A stretch of 64,000 bases of DNA from Paenibacillus sp. FSL H7-0331 (GCF_001956045.1 NZ_MRTH01000021.1:78966-142965), one strand, 5' to 3'; positions 26,902 through 35,780 are shown, numbered from the stretch's first letter. Made by a program: numbers and translations. Notes: generated by a model from the letters alone, not told the origin.

Positions 26902-27000
26902 ATGTCAGCAACATTTTGGATCATTAATCTGGTATTCTTAATCTTTATCGTAGCTATGTGCACGTCAAGTTATAATGATGACAAGACTAAAGGCCTTTAA
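26902..27000 (+). CDS. 32-residue membrane peptide
   Basis: The ATG follows AGGGGGTGCAGCCG, an acceptable ribosome site. The product has one hydrophobic segment (FWIINLVFLIFIVAMC) and a short charged tail (SSYNDDKTKGL). It ends about 40 bases before a terminator hairpin. No homologue recognised. Confidence 0.45.
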   Translation: MSATFWIINLVFLIFIVAMCTSSYNDDKTKGL

Positions 27001-27042
27001 GCGCCGATAATCCCGCATCTATGATAATTAATAGTTAAATGA

Positions 27043-27083
27043 AAAAGCATCACGTTCCCTCATGGGGAATACGTGATGCTTTC
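27043..27083. terminator. Bidirectional terminator
   Basis: AAAGCATCACG pairs with CGTGATGCTTT around TTCCCTCATGGGGAA. The flanks give T-rich tails on both strands. It separates the plus-strand genes from the convergent AbrB-type gene. Confidence 0.8.
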
Positions 27084-27171
27084 TTTGTTTATAGGATAAC
27101 TGGCTTGTTATAACTGATTTATAAGTCCGCATGAAAATTAGTATCCCTATGGGGGCGAAGTATGCCGAAGC

Positions 27172-27426
27172 CTACTCCTTATCTCTCATTTCAACGATCT
27201 CGCCCATACATTCCGCACAAACCTGGCGCCCTTTAAATTCGGTCACCTGCTCCATCGAACTGCAAAATACGCAGCGTGGTCGAAATCTTTCCAGAATAAT
27301 ATGATCGCCGCTTACTAATATTTCAACAGGATCGCCCTCGTTCATTTGATATCGCTTGCGCAGCGATTTCGGAAGCACGATTCTACCTAATTGATCTACT
27401 TTTCTCACAACACCTGCTGGCTTCAC
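27172..27426 (-). CDS. AbrB-family regulator with C-terminal zinc-ribbon-like tail
   Basis: 84 residues. Residues 1-47 are a swapped-hairpin AbrB domain (GVVRKVDQLGRIVLPKSLRK, GDPVEILVSGDHIIL). The C-terminal ~35 residues carry CVFC and CAEC, a four-cysteine zinc-ribbon pattern in place of the usual AbrB multimerisation tail. AbrB-type proteins repress post-exponential genes. The gene stands alone between a terminator and trmL. Confidence 0.9.
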   Translation of the reverse strand: MKPAGVVRKVDQLGRIVLPKSLRKRYQMNEGDPVEILVSGDHIILERFRPRCVFCSSMEQVTEFKGRQVCAECMGEIVEMRDKE

Positions 27427-27558
27427 TATAAATTCACCTCACCTTCACCAAAAATGGAACCTATAGACAAGCCCTGAACCACTCCACAAAATGTCGAATC
27501 TTGTCTTTTATTATTATTCGCTATGTTTGCTCAAAATCCTGCTAAAAACCTAGATTTG

Positions 27559-28023
27559 TTAGTCAAGACCCTCAAATCCCGTTTGTCTTAGCGCTTCAAA
27601 TAAAACAATCGCAGCCGAATTCGACAAATTCAGCGAACGCACATCCTTAGTCATTGGCAGCTTGATCAAGTGCTCGGGGTGCTCAGCCAGTATCTCGGGT
27701 GGCAGCCCTTTGGTTTCCTTGCCGAAGACAAAAAAATCGCCATCCTGAAATGTAAACTCAGTGTAAAGCTGCTGCGCTTTAGTAGTTGCAAAAAAGAAAC
27801 GCCCGCTCTTGTATTTATCCTTAACTTCCTGAAATGAATCATGATATTCAATATGAACGGCATGCCAATAATCCAGACCAGCTCGTTTTAAGGTTTTATC
27901 ATCCGTATTAAAGCCCAATGGGCGCACCAAATGTAGCCAAGCTCCAGTAGCCGCGCAGGTTCTCGATATATTGCCCGTATTTGCAGGAATTTCCGGTTCA
28001 ACCAAAACAATATGAAATGCCAT
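27559..28023 (-). CDS. trmL: tRNA (cytidine/uridine(34)-2'-O)-methyltransferase TrmL
   Basis: 154 residues, the normal length of this SPOUT-family enzyme. Family motifs: LVEPEIPANTGNISRTCAATG near the start (quoted as EIPANTGNISRTCA), FGKETKGLPPEIL, and the knot segment RSLNLSNSAAIVLFEALRQ. It methylates the wobble nucleotide ribose of certain leucine tRNAs. It is divergent from an OmpR-type response regulator. Confidence 0.93.
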   Translation of the reverse strand: MAFHIVLVEPEIPANTGNISRTCAATGAWLHLVRPLGFNTDDKTLKRAGLDYWHAVHIEYHDSFQEVKDKYKSGRFFFATTKAQQLYTEFTFQDGDFFVFGKETKGLPPEILAEHPEHLIKLPMTKDVRSLNLSNSAAIVLFEALRQTGFEGLD

Positions 28024-28168
28024 AGTAAGCAGCCACCTCGATTATATAAGCCATCACCTTGTCGGATTCGGGCAGATTTTACATACATTTTACTTATTCT
28101 TAATATGAGGATGATAGTCCCCTGCGATAATAGGGTTATCATGTGTTTATACAAAGGAGATTCGATGG

Positions 28169-28882
28169 ATGAAGAAGAAAATTCTTGTCGTTGACGACGA
28201 ACCTTCCATTTCAATGTTGATAGAGTTCAATCTTAAGCTTGTTGGATATGAAGTACACTGTGTATATGATGGCGAAGCCGTATTTACGGCAATCCAGCAT
28301 TTTCGCCCTGATCTGATTGTACTTGATCTTATGCTTCCCAAAATGGATGGCATTCAGGTATGCCGTAAGCTGCGCAGTCAAAACAATCTCGTGCCGATTA
28401 TCATGCTGACCGCCATGCAGGATTTGTCTGATAAAATCGCCGGTCTGGATAACGGTGCCGACGATTATATGACGAAGCCTTTTTCACCGCAGGAGCTGAT
28501 TTCACGGATACAAGCCATTATTCGTCGCATACAAACCTTGCCTTCTACCAATGACAACGCTCCGGTCACGATTGGACAGATCTCGATTCAACCCGATCAA
28601 CGCGAGGTGCATATCAAAGGCGAGCTCATTGAACTGACTCCCAAGGAATTTGATCTCCTGTTGTTCCTTTGCAAGCACCGCGGCAAGGTACTCAGCCGAC
28701 AACAGCTGCTGCACGGCGTTTGGGACTATCATTTCCTTGGTGATACCCGTATCGTCGATGTCCATATCAGTCATTTGCGTGATAAAATCGAAAGCAATGC
28801 CCGTAACCCTGAATATATTGTTACCATCCGTAACGTTGGCTATAAGCTGACAGAACCGGCTATGAAAGAATCCTTCGCCTAA
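28169..28882 (+). CDS. Orphan OmpR/PhoP-family response regulator
   Basis: 237 residues. The receiver has acidic DDE at residues 8-10, phospho-acceptor Asp in LIVLDLMLPKMDG, and Lys in MTKPFSP. The winged-helix domain has ELTPKEFDLLLFLCKHRGKVLS (in pieces: ELTPKEFDLLLF, GKVLSRQQLL) and RIVDVHISHLRDKIE. AAAGGAG lies nine bases before the ATG. No histidine kinase gene is adjacent, and the next element is a terminator, so its partner is elsewhere. Confidence 0.92.
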   Translation: MKKKILVVDDEPSISMLIEFNLKLVGYEVHCVYDGEAVFTAIQHFRPDLIVLDLMLPKMDGIQVCRKLRSQNNLVPIIMLTAMQDLSDKIAGLDNGADDYMTKPFSPQELISRIQAIIRRIQTLPSTNDNAPVTIGQISIQPDQREVHIKGELIELTPKEFDLLLFLCKHRGKVLSRQQLLHGVWDYHFLGDTRIVDVHISHLRDKIESNARNPEYIVTIRNVGYKLTEPAMKESFA

Positions 28883-28916
28883 GCCCCAACTATCAAGCCG
28901 AGTGCTGCAGATCTTT

Positions 28917-28935
28917 GCCGCATACGGCTTTTTTT
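28917..28935 (+). terminator. Terminator of the orphan response regulator gene
   Basis: GCCG-CATA-CGGC followed by seven T, 35 bases after the stop. Confidence 0.8.
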
Positions 28936-28937
28936 CA

Positions 28938-28971
28938 TATAAAAACAGCCCTGCCATAGACAACAGGGCTG
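28938..28971 (-). terminator. Terminator of serC
   Basis: CAGCCCTG/CAGGGCTG stem with TTTTTATATG on the minus strand, just after the serC stop. Confidence 0.8.
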
Positions 28972-28983
28972 CCCTTGTAAATG

Positions 28984-30072
28984 TTAACCGTTATTTTTTT
29001 GGAAATCGATCATAAAGTCAGCCAGCGCTTTACAAGCTTCGTAAGGAACGGCATTATAAGCGGAAGCACGGATGCCTCCAACGCTGCGGTGTCCTGCAAG
29101 ACCAACAAAATTGTGCTGCTGGGATTCTTTGACGAATTTCTTTTCCAATTCTTCACTTGGCAACCGGAATGTCACATTCATAATCGAACGGCTATCCGGA
29201 TCGATATTGCCGGTGTAATAACCGCCGCTGGCATCGATCACATCATAAATCAGATTGCTTTTGGCAACATTTTGCTTCTCAAGCTGTACAACTCCACCTT
29301 GTGCTTTCACCCATTTCAGAACCAGATTCACCATATAAATAGAATGAACCGGAGGGGTGTTATACAAGGAGCCATTGCTCGCGTGTGTTGTATAGCGCAG
29401 GATTGAAGGAATATGCTTAGGCTCTTCCTGCAGCAGATCATCGCGAATGACGGCAACGGTAACTCCGGACGGCCCGAGATTCTTCTGTGCACCAGCATAA
29501 ATCATCGCAAATTTCTTGCTATCAATAGGACGGCTCAGTATCCCGCTTGTCATATCACCGATCAAAGGAATATCGCCAGTCTCAGGGATGTACGAGAATT
29601 GCGAACCTTCAATCGTGTTATTCGTCGTCATATGTAAATAGGCGGAATTCGGATCGAGCTGGATATCGGAAGCCTTTGGCAAGCTTCTCCATTTGCCTGC
29701 TTTGTTGGAAGCCGCTATTGCCGCTTCACCGACAACCTGTCCTTCTTGATAAGCTTTTTCGGAAAAGCTGCCTGTGATGATGTAGCTGCCCACCTTGCCA
29801 GGCTTCAGGAAGTTCAACGGAATCGTTGCGAATTGCGTACTCGCGCCGCCACCGAGGAATAAAGCCTGATAGCCGGATTCCAAACCCAATAACTCCAATA
29901 AGAGCTGCTGCGTTTCTGCGTTAATCGCCTCATACTCCTTACTGCGATGGGAAATCTCCATCAATGACATACCAATACCGTTGTACTCTACAAATTCCTC
30001 CTGCGCTTGCTGCAATACTTCTAACGGGAGCGCCGCTGGACCCGCATTAAAATTATAAGCTCGATTCGTCAT
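28984..30072 (-). CDS. serC: Phosphoserine aminotransferase
   Basis: 362 residues, class V PLP aminotransferase. It opens with YNFNAGPAALPLEVL and EISHRSKEYE, the SerC start. The PLP lysine lies in AGAQKNLGPSGVT, and GLAGHRSVGGIRASAYN is the conserved C-terminal block. It converts 3-phosphohydroxypyruvate to phosphoserine in serine synthesis and also serves pyridoxal phosphate synthesis in some bacteria. It is monocistronic, between its own terminator and that of the siderophore-binding gene. Confidence 0.96.
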   Translation of the reverse strand: MTNRAYNFNAGPAALPLEVLQQAQEEFVEYNGIGMSLMEISHRSKEYEAINAETQQLLLELLGLESGYQALFLGGGASTQFATIPLNFLKPGKVGSYIITGSFSEKAYQEGQVVGEAAIAASNKAGKWRSLPKASDIQLDPNSAYLHMTTNNTIEGSQFSYIPETGDIPLIGDMTSGILSRPIDSKKFAMIYAGAQKNLGPSGVTVAVIRDDLLQEEPKHIPSILRYTTHASNGSLYNTPPVHSIYMVNLVLKWVKAQGGVVQLEKQNVAKSNLIYDVIDASGGYYTGNIDPDSRSIMNVTFRLPSEELEKKFVKESQQHNFVGLAGHRSVGGIRASAYNAVPYEACKALADFMIDFQKNNG

Positions 30073-30223
30073 AGTTTCACACCTTCAACTTGTATTTGGG
30101 ATCAGTATCTTTTAATGATATCGCTATGATAGCAAAGTTTATCCCTGTACAGCAAGTAGCTATGTACAATCTTCACACCCTTGATACATTTTGTCGTTAA
30201 ATACGTTAATTCTGAACTCAAAA

Positions 30224-30246
30224 AAAGAACCGGGAGTGATTCCCCG
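30224..30246 (-). terminator. Terminator of the siderophore-binding protein gene
   Basis: On the minus strand CGGGGAATCACTCCCG forms a short stem followed by GTTCTTTTTTT, about 40 bases after the stop. Confidence 0.65.
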
Positions 30247-30285
30247 CTTCATGAATAGATCATCAACAATTTACTTTGAGTCTGC

Positions 30286-31209
30286 TTATTTCGCAAAAAG
30301 TTTCTCTAAAGAGTCAAGTGCCAATTTATTGCCAAGGGCTGAATAATCAAGCCATGGTTGTTCCGTGATCATATAAACTTTATTCGCTTTCACGGCTTTC
30401 AACCCTTGCCAAATCGGGTTGTTTTTCAGTTGTTCAAATATTTTATCACTACCATCTTCAAAACCAACAAGGACAAAGATTGCATCTGCATCATAATCCG
30501 GAAACACTTCTTGAGAAATCACTTCAAAGTTTTTGGTGATTTTCTCGACACCCTTTGCTGGCTTCAAGCCCAGATCATTAAACAGGATAGGTCCCAAAGG
30601 ACGTCCCATTCCGTATACTCGCAAGTTTTTCGCAGAAATCCGAACAGCCATGACAGTACCGTCACCAATTTTGTTATGTATAAGTATTTTTACACGCTCC
30701 GTCTGTGCTTGATAATCTTTAATAAAATCTTCCGCTTTTTGTTCGCGATTAACAAGCTTGCCGATCACCTTCAAATGGTCTCTCCATGTCCCTTCATCGA
30801 GGTTAATGACATGTGTTTTGGCAATTTTCTCGAATTTGGCCAGGCCTTGCTTGCCGGCAAATTCTGCATCAATAAAAATAGCATCTGGTTTTAAGGCTAA
30901 TAAAGCTTCCATATCCGGATCTTTAGTAAATCCGAGAAACTTTGTGTCCTTAAATCGCTCAGGCACAGTAGGCAAATAATCACTTGTAGCTGAGCCCGCC
31001 GGAGAAATACCCAGTGCAAGCAGGTCACTTGTCAGAAATATAGAAATCGAAGCTAATCTTGGATCATTGTTTGCCGTATTCATTGCTGGTTTCGCTGGTG
31101 TTGGTGAAGCGGACGGTATTGTCGTTGCTGCGCTTGGGGTCGCTTGCCCACAAGCTGATAATACGAGCAAGGAAACCATACCCACAGTCATAATCAATTT
31201 GGTTTTCAT
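30286..31209 (-). CDS. Iron-siderophore ABC transporter substrate-binding lipoprotein
   Basis: 307 residues. The signal peptide ends in lipobox LSAC, followed by a Thr/Ser/Pro linker. The mature part is a class III (TroA/FhuD-like) binding protein, with LLALKPDAIFIDAEF and LGLKPAKGVEK. It probably captures ferric siderophore at the cell surface. A tandem Fur box lies 25-45 bases upstream, so it should be derepressed by iron starvation. No permease or ATPase gene accompanies it. Confidence 0.9.
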   Translation of the reverse strand: MKTKLIMTVGMVSLLVLSACGQATPSAATTIPSASPTPAKPAMNTANNDPRLASISIFLTSDLLALGISPAGSATSDYLPTVPERFKDTKFLGFTKDPDMEALLALKPDAIFIDAEFAGKQGLAKFEKIAKTHVINLDEGTWRDHLKVIGKLVNREQKAEDFIKDYQAQTERVKILIHNKIGDGTVMAVRISAKNLRVYGMGRPLGPILFNDLGLKPAKGVEKITKNFEVISQEVFPDYDADAIFVLVGFEDGSDKIFEQLKNNPIWQGLKAVKANKVYMITEQPWLDYSALGNKLALDSLEKLFAK

Positions 31210-31234
31210 AATCTCTCCTTAAACCTCTCTCTAT

Positions 31235-31255
31235 TGATAATGAGAATCATAATCA
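31235..31255 (-). promoter_or_regulatory. Overlapping Fur boxes
   Basis: TGATAATGAGAATCATAATCA contains two overlapping 7-1-7 Fur motifs (31235-31249 and 31241-31255), each close to TGATAATNATTATCA. It lies just upstream of the siderophore-binding gene. Confidence 0.8.
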
Positions 31256-31300
31256 TTTATGTTTTTAAATATAGCATTATATACTATAAACCGCAAGAAA

Positions 31301-31326
31301 AGACCTTTCCTAATTAAGAAAGGCCT
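31301..31326 (-). terminator. Terminator of the DUF1800-DUF1501 operon
   Basis: AGGCCTTTC/GAAAGGTCT stem followed by TTTCTT on the minus strand, 25 bases after the DUF1501 stop. Confidence 0.7.
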
Positions 31327-31350
31327 ATGCAAAAACGCCGACACAACGAT

Positions 31351-32592
31351 TTATATGAAATTGATCTTCTCGTATGTTTTCCCTAATACTGACTTGGCAT
31401 CGCCTTGCAGCCAGCTGTCTACAACCGTGTAGTAGACGGAACGAAAATCAACCTCATATTTCAGGTCACCGCCTTTATCCAGATTGGTCAGACTCGGTTG
31501 TATCCCGTATAGACCGCCCTTTACTTTACCCCCGATGATGAACATAGGAGCCGCGGTTCCATGATCCGTACCTCCGCTGCTGTTCTCCTTGACCCTGCGT
31601 CCGAATTCAGAGAATGCCATCGTGATAACTCGATCCTGCAGACCTTGTGCCTCCAAATCCTTATAGAACGCACTCAGTCCCTCATCCAGCTGCTTAAGCA
31701 CACGGGCTTGCTGTTCTTTCTCATTCGCATGGTCGTCAAAGCCGCCGATTTCCAAATAAAATACGCGGGTACCCGATTTTCCGGCCAGCATCTTGGAAGC
31801 CAGCTGTAAGTCCCTGGAAATATTCGTTTTGGGGTATTCGACTTTATTTTGATACGTGTTCGATAAATTGTGCAGCGCCTCCACACTTTGAAACGCATCC
31901 TTTCCCTGCTCACAGGTAACCTTTACCTGAGTCCCTTGACGAAACGGGTCATACATATCGAGAAAGGCCGCTGCCAAGCGATTTTGGTCCGGCTTCGGTG
32001 TTTTGGGATCAAATATATTAAAGCTCTCAATGGATTGAATAACAGGCACATTGACCGTATCTGAGATAAAGGCTTTGTTGGCGTTGTTGCCGATTTTCAG
32101 CACCTTTAGAGGATTGACTGATTGGGAAAGGGAGGACTCGACATATCGCGCCAGCCAGCCGGAACGGATCATTTTCTCCGGTTCAGCCGTTTGCCATATT
32201 TCCATGGAACGAAAATGGGAGTGATCCGGGTTTGGATAACCTACGCCCTGGACGACTGCCACCTTGCCGCTTTTATACAGCTCATTGAGCTGAAGGAGAC
32301 TCGGATGGAAGCCAACTTCATTGTTGATGGCCAGCACTTCATTCTGGGTAATTTTCAATGTTGGACGAGCGTCAAAATATCCGCCCATTCCATAAGGAAT
32401 CAATGTATTAATCCCGTCATTACCTCCGGACAGCTGGATGACGACAAGAACAGGAGACTCTACGTTCGCATCATCGATAGAAGTGCTTGGCAGAGCAGAG
32501 CCATCTTCAGCAAAAATCATCGGCCCCCGTAAACCCAATGAAGCCAGAAGCGCAGTCCCTTTGATCAAAAAATCTCTTCTCGTTAGCTTCAA
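31351..32592 (-). CDS. DUF1501 family exported protein
   Basis: 413 residues. It starts with a twin-arginine signal, LTRRDFLIKGTALLASLGL, so it is exported folded through Tat. The rest matches DUF1501 (sulfatase/alkaline-phosphatase-like fold): VVIQLSGGNDGINTLIPYG, HSHFRSMEIWQTAEP, FYLEIGGFDDHANE, SEFGRRVKENSSGGTDHGTA (in part). The family usually occurs with DUF1800, as here, 16 bases downstream of it. The function is unproven; a secreted hydrolase is likely. Confidence 0.88.
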   Translation of the reverse strand: MKLTRRDFLIKGTALLASLGLRGPMIFAEDGSALPSTSIDDANVESPVLVVIQLSGGNDGINTLIPYGMGGYFDARPTLKITQNEVLAINNEVGFHPSLLQLNELYKSGKVAVVQGVGYPNPDHSHFRSMEIWQTAEPEKMIRSGWLARYVESSLSQSVNPLKVLKIGNNANKAFISDTVNVPVIQSIESFNIFDPKTPKPDQNRLAAAFLDMYDPFRQGTQVKVTCEQGKDAFQSVEALHNLSNTYQNKVEYPKTNISRDLQLASKMLAGKSGTRVFYLEIGGFDDHANEKEQQARVLKQLDEGLSAFYKDLEAQGLQDRVITMAFSEFGRRVKENSSGGTDHGTAAPMFIIGGKVKGGLYGIQPSLTNLDKGGDLKYEVDFRSVYYTVVDSWLQGDAKSVLGKTYEKINFI

Positions 32593-32608
32593 GCGATTTC
32601 ACTCCCTC

Positions 32609-33940
32609 TTATTTCATTTGGGCTTCAGGACTGATCATAATAAGCTGCAGCAGCCCCTTCATTCCGTTGTTCTTTTGCTTGGCATATACAAAGGTATCGT
32701 TCGCATATTTGGCCAGCGTCTTCGCGGAGAGCTCTCCCATATTCCACACACCCGCATTTTGCGCATACTGGCGTACATAATCCTCCGGCTTGGACAATGG
32801 GTCCAACGCATATTCCTTACTCGTCAGCAGATTGTTGTTCAAACGCTTCGCTATCGATTCGGCAAATTGGAAGCGAGAGAGCAGATTGGTCGTCATGAGC
32901 CAGGTCGTCCCCCCTCTCCACCCCGCTACATCAGGAGGAAGAAACAGCTCCATCCCCATCTTGCGCGCCGATTGTGTAAAGCCCTTCGATAATGGAATAT
33001 TAAAAGCCTTCAAAATTCCGGCAACATATTCGATCGGTGTCTTGATCAGGGCACCCTGTATATCCGGATTATAAAAGGCGTCTGACATAAACAGCTTCGT
33101 CAGTACCTCTCCGATGGTCCGATCCTTGGACACATCACCCGCAACCAGATCTACCCATTCCTGTGATGGCTCATCCGTTGCAAACCACTTCAACAGCTTT
33201 TTGGCTATAAATTGCGGCAATGCCTCCTGCTTGAAAAAAACATCGACTACAGTGGTCTCGTTAAAAGCACCGGTTTCTCCTAGAACCGTTTTGTTGGCGG
33301 CATCGTATTGACCCTTGTTAAATTTAATTTGACCTTCCTTACGGTCATAGGACCAGCCTGTCAGCGAACGTGCGGTTTCTTTAATATCCTGCTCCGTGTA
33401 ATTGCCAATGCCGAGCGTAAATAGCTCCATAACTTCTCGCGCATAGTTTTCATTCGGTTTACCTTTGCGGTTGCTGTTCACATCGAGATAGATCATCATC
33501 GCAGGATCTTTGCCGATCTGAAGGACAAGCTCATGAAAATTACCCAATGCATAATTACGGAACAGCTCATTTTGCCTTAACATAAGTGGAATATCGTTAA
33601 CCTTGGAAAAGGAGGTGGAAAAATGCCCATGCCAGAAGAGCGTCATCTTCTCGATCAACGGCGCCTCTGTATTCAAGATTCGGTACAGCCAATAGGTTTG
33701 CTGATCACCAATGGAGTCCGCCTTCATTTCTTTGCCATCAGCCGTTAATTCAGTGATGGATTGTAGTGAAACCGTCTTGCCTGTCAACGATTCCCCGGCT
33801 ACAAGCCGTCTTACGGTTTCTGCCTGCCCCAGAGACAAGCAAGCTTCTATATCCGTTTTACTCGTATAAAATCCAGTGCGGTTTAATAGATGGACCACTT
33901 CTTTTTCTGTCCAGGCTGCTCCCATACTCCGTACCACCAT
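32609..33940 (-). CDS. DUF1800 family protein
   Basis: 443 residues with the DUF1800 pattern: HLLNRTGF near the start, MTLFWHGHFSTSF, RKGKPNENYAREVMELFTLG (quoted in part) and PPDVAGWRGG. It is the first gene of a two-gene operon with DUF1501. It lacks an obvious signal peptide, so it may travel with the Tat-exported partner or act in the cytosol. Function unknown. Confidence 0.88.
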   Translation of the reverse strand: MVVRSMGAAWTEKEVVHLLNRTGFYTSKTDIEACLSLGQAETVRRLVAGESLTGKTVSLQSITELTADGKEMKADSIGDQQTYWLYRILNTEAPLIEKMTLFWHGHFSTSFSKVNDIPLMLRQNELFRNYALGNFHELVLQIGKDPAMMIYLDVNSNRKGKPNENYAREVMELFTLGIGNYTEQDIKETARSLTGWSYDRKEGQIKFNKGQYDAANKTVLGETGAFNETTVVDVFFKQEALPQFIAKKLLKWFATDEPSQEWVDLVAGDVSKDRTIGEVLTKLFMSDAFYNPDIQGALIKTPIEYVAGILKAFNIPLSKGFTQSARKMGMELFLPPDVAGWRGGTTWLMTTNLLSRFQFAESIAKRLNNNLLTSKEYALDPLSKPEDYVRQYAQNAGVWNMGELSAKTLAKYANDTFVYAKQKNNGMKGLLQLIMISPEAQMK

Positions 33941-34112
33941 CCCGCTGATGTTTGTTAGTCTTCATTATACTGGTGATTTATTACAAAAAAGTGACGAGTC
34001 CGGCTATTGATATATAATATCGGTAAAGAATTCCTTCGGTTTTAGCAAATTCGCTGAAATAGGGCTAATAGCATATGTATCAGGGCTATTTAGGAAGAAA
34101 AGCTAACACAAA

Positions 34113-34138
34113 AAACCCCGGAGAAACTCCGGGGTTTT
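34113..34138. terminator. glnA terminator
   Basis: AAACCCCGGAG-AAA-CTCCGGGGTTTT, a strong symmetric hairpin with T-rich sides on both strands, directly after the glnA stop. Confidence 0.85.
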
Positions 34139-34161
34139 CAACATCATATAATTGCGAAATC

Positions 34162-35586
34162 TTACAGATCAAAGTATAAGGAATATTCATGCGGATGAAT
34201 GCGAATGGATACTGCTTTTGCTTCTTCACGTTTCAAGCCGATGTAGTTGTCGATAAAGTCTTTTGTGAATACGCCGCCTTCTACAAGGAACTCATAGTCA
34301 GCTTCAAGAGCATTCAGAGCTTCATCCAACGTACCTGGTACGCTGCGAATCTCGCCTTTTTCAGCATCTGTCAGATCGTAGATGTTCTTGTCCAGTGGAC
34401 CATAGCCCAGAGCACGAGGATCGATTTTCTTCTTGATTCCATCCAGACCAGCCATCAGCATTGCGGAGAATGCCAGGTACGGGTTAGCCGTGGAGTCAGG
34501 TGTACGGAATTCGATACGACAGCCCTTAGGTGTAACAGCAGCAATCGGAATACGAACTGCAGCCGAACGGTTACCTTTGGAGAATACCAGATTAACCGGT
34601 GCTTCGTATCCAGGAACCAGACGTTTAAACGAGTTGGTTGAAGGATTGGTCAAAGCGATCAAAGCTGGTGCATGGTACAGGATACCACCGATATAGTTCA
34701 AAGCCATTTCACTTAAGTTACCATAGCCGCCTTTTTCGTAGAAAAGGGGATTGCCACCATCAAAAATGGATTGGTGAACGTGCATACCGCTGCCGTTATC
34801 GCCGAACAATGGTTTTGGCATGAAAGTTGCTACTTTACCATATTGTCTAGCTGTATTTTGCACGATATATTTATATTTCATCAAGTTATCAGCTGTTTTA
34901 GTTAAAGTGTCAAAACGGAAGTTGATTTCGCCTTGTCCGGCAGTTGCAACTTCATGATGATGACGCTCGATACGAAGTCCCGCTTCCATTAACAAACGAC
35001 ACATTTCGCTACGAATATCTTGTTGGGAATCCGTTGGACCTACAGGAACATAGCCGCCTTTGTGACCCACTTTAAAGCCAAGATTGCCACCTTCGTCTTT
35101 ACGGTTGGAATTCCAGTGTGCTTCTTCGGAATCTACAAAGTAAGAAGATTCATTTTGTCCGCTTTTGAAACGAACTTCATCAAAAATGAAAAATTCGGAT
35201 TCAGGAGCGAAGTAAGCCGTTGTGCCAACGCCTGCAGTTTTCAGGTATTCCTCTGCTCTTACAGCAATTCCACGAGGATCGCGATCATAAGATGTGCCAT
35301 CAGGATTAACGATGTTACAGATTACAATCAAAGTAGGATGTGCGGTAAAAGGGTCCACGTACACGGAATCTGTTTCAGGAAGCATAACCATGTCGGACTC
35401 TTCAATACCTTTGAAGCCCGGGATGGAAGAACCGTCGAATGCTACCCCATTTACAAACGTTTCCTCTTCTACTTCAGAAGCTGGTAAGGAAATGTGATGC
35501 GCTCTACCGGAAAGATCCACAAAACGAAAATCCACCCACTCGATGCCTTTTTCTGCGATGATGTTCAATACATTTTGAGCTGACAT
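34162..35586 (-). CDS. glnA: Type I glutamine synthetase, beta-like subtype
   Basis: 474 residues, about 30 longer than the usual Bacillus GlnA (444). Catalytic landmarks: NGVAFDGSSIPGFKGIEESD (in part), PESEFFIFDE, HHHEVATAGQGEINF, NGSGMHVHQS and KRLVPGYEAPVNL. It carries the extra segment after PESEFF (about 135-190, FDEVRFKSGQ... AHWNSN... GGYVPVGPTDSQQDIRSEM) and the KNIYDLT motif at the position of the adenylylation tyrosine of enteric GlnA. Both are marks of the GSI-beta subtype. A GlnR/TnrA-type box lies about 140 bases upstream. No glnR is adjacent. Confidence 0.93.
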   Translation of the reverse strand: MSAQNVLNIIAEKGIEWVDFRFVDLSGRAHHISLPASEVEEETFVNGVAFDGSSIPGFKGIEESDMVMLPETDSVYVDPFTAHPTLIVICNIVNPDGTSYDRDPRGIAVRAEEYLKTAGVGTTAYFAPESEFFIFDEVRFKSGQNESSYFVDSEEAHWNSNRKDEGGNLGFKVGHKGGYVPVGPTDSQQDIRSEMCRLLMEAGLRIERHHHEVATAGQGEINFRFDTLTKTADNLMKYKYIVQNTARQYGKVATFMPKPLFGDNGSGMHVHQSIFDGGNPLFYEKGGYGNLSEMALNYIGGILYHAPALIALTNPSTNSFKRLVPGYEAPVNLVFSKGNRSAAVRIPIAAVTPKGCRIEFRTPDSTANPYLAFSAMLMAGLDGIKKKIDPRALGYGPLDKNIYDLTDAEKGEIRSVPGTLDEALNALEADYEFLVEGGVFTKDFIDNYIGLKREEAKAVSIRIHPHEYSLYFDL

Positions 35587-35724
35587 TGACTATTGACCTC
35601 CTAAAATCCGAACATTTCACATCGTTTGTTCGAACATTGTTCAAGTTTTTTATTAATTCATTTTCATATTATAAAACTTTCCCTCGCTAATCGTCAATAC
35701 TTATGTCAGGTATTTTTGTTTAGG

Positions 35725-35741
35725 TGTAAGGTATGCTTACA
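35725..35741 (-). promoter_or_regulatory. GlnR/TnrA-type operator upstream of glnA
   Basis: TGTAAGGTATGCTTACA matches TGTNAN7TNACA perfectly and sits inside a longer palindrome (GGTGTAAG/CTTACACC). It lies between the DAHP synthase terminator and glnA. Confidence 0.75.
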
Positions 35742-35780
35742 CCCGACCTGTCTTCTGTTCACATTTTCGACAAAAACAAA

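Noticed and set aside
35631..35640. TGTTCGAACA palindrome near glnA, considered as a LexA box
   Set aside because: The spacing does not fit CGAAC-N4-GTTCG.
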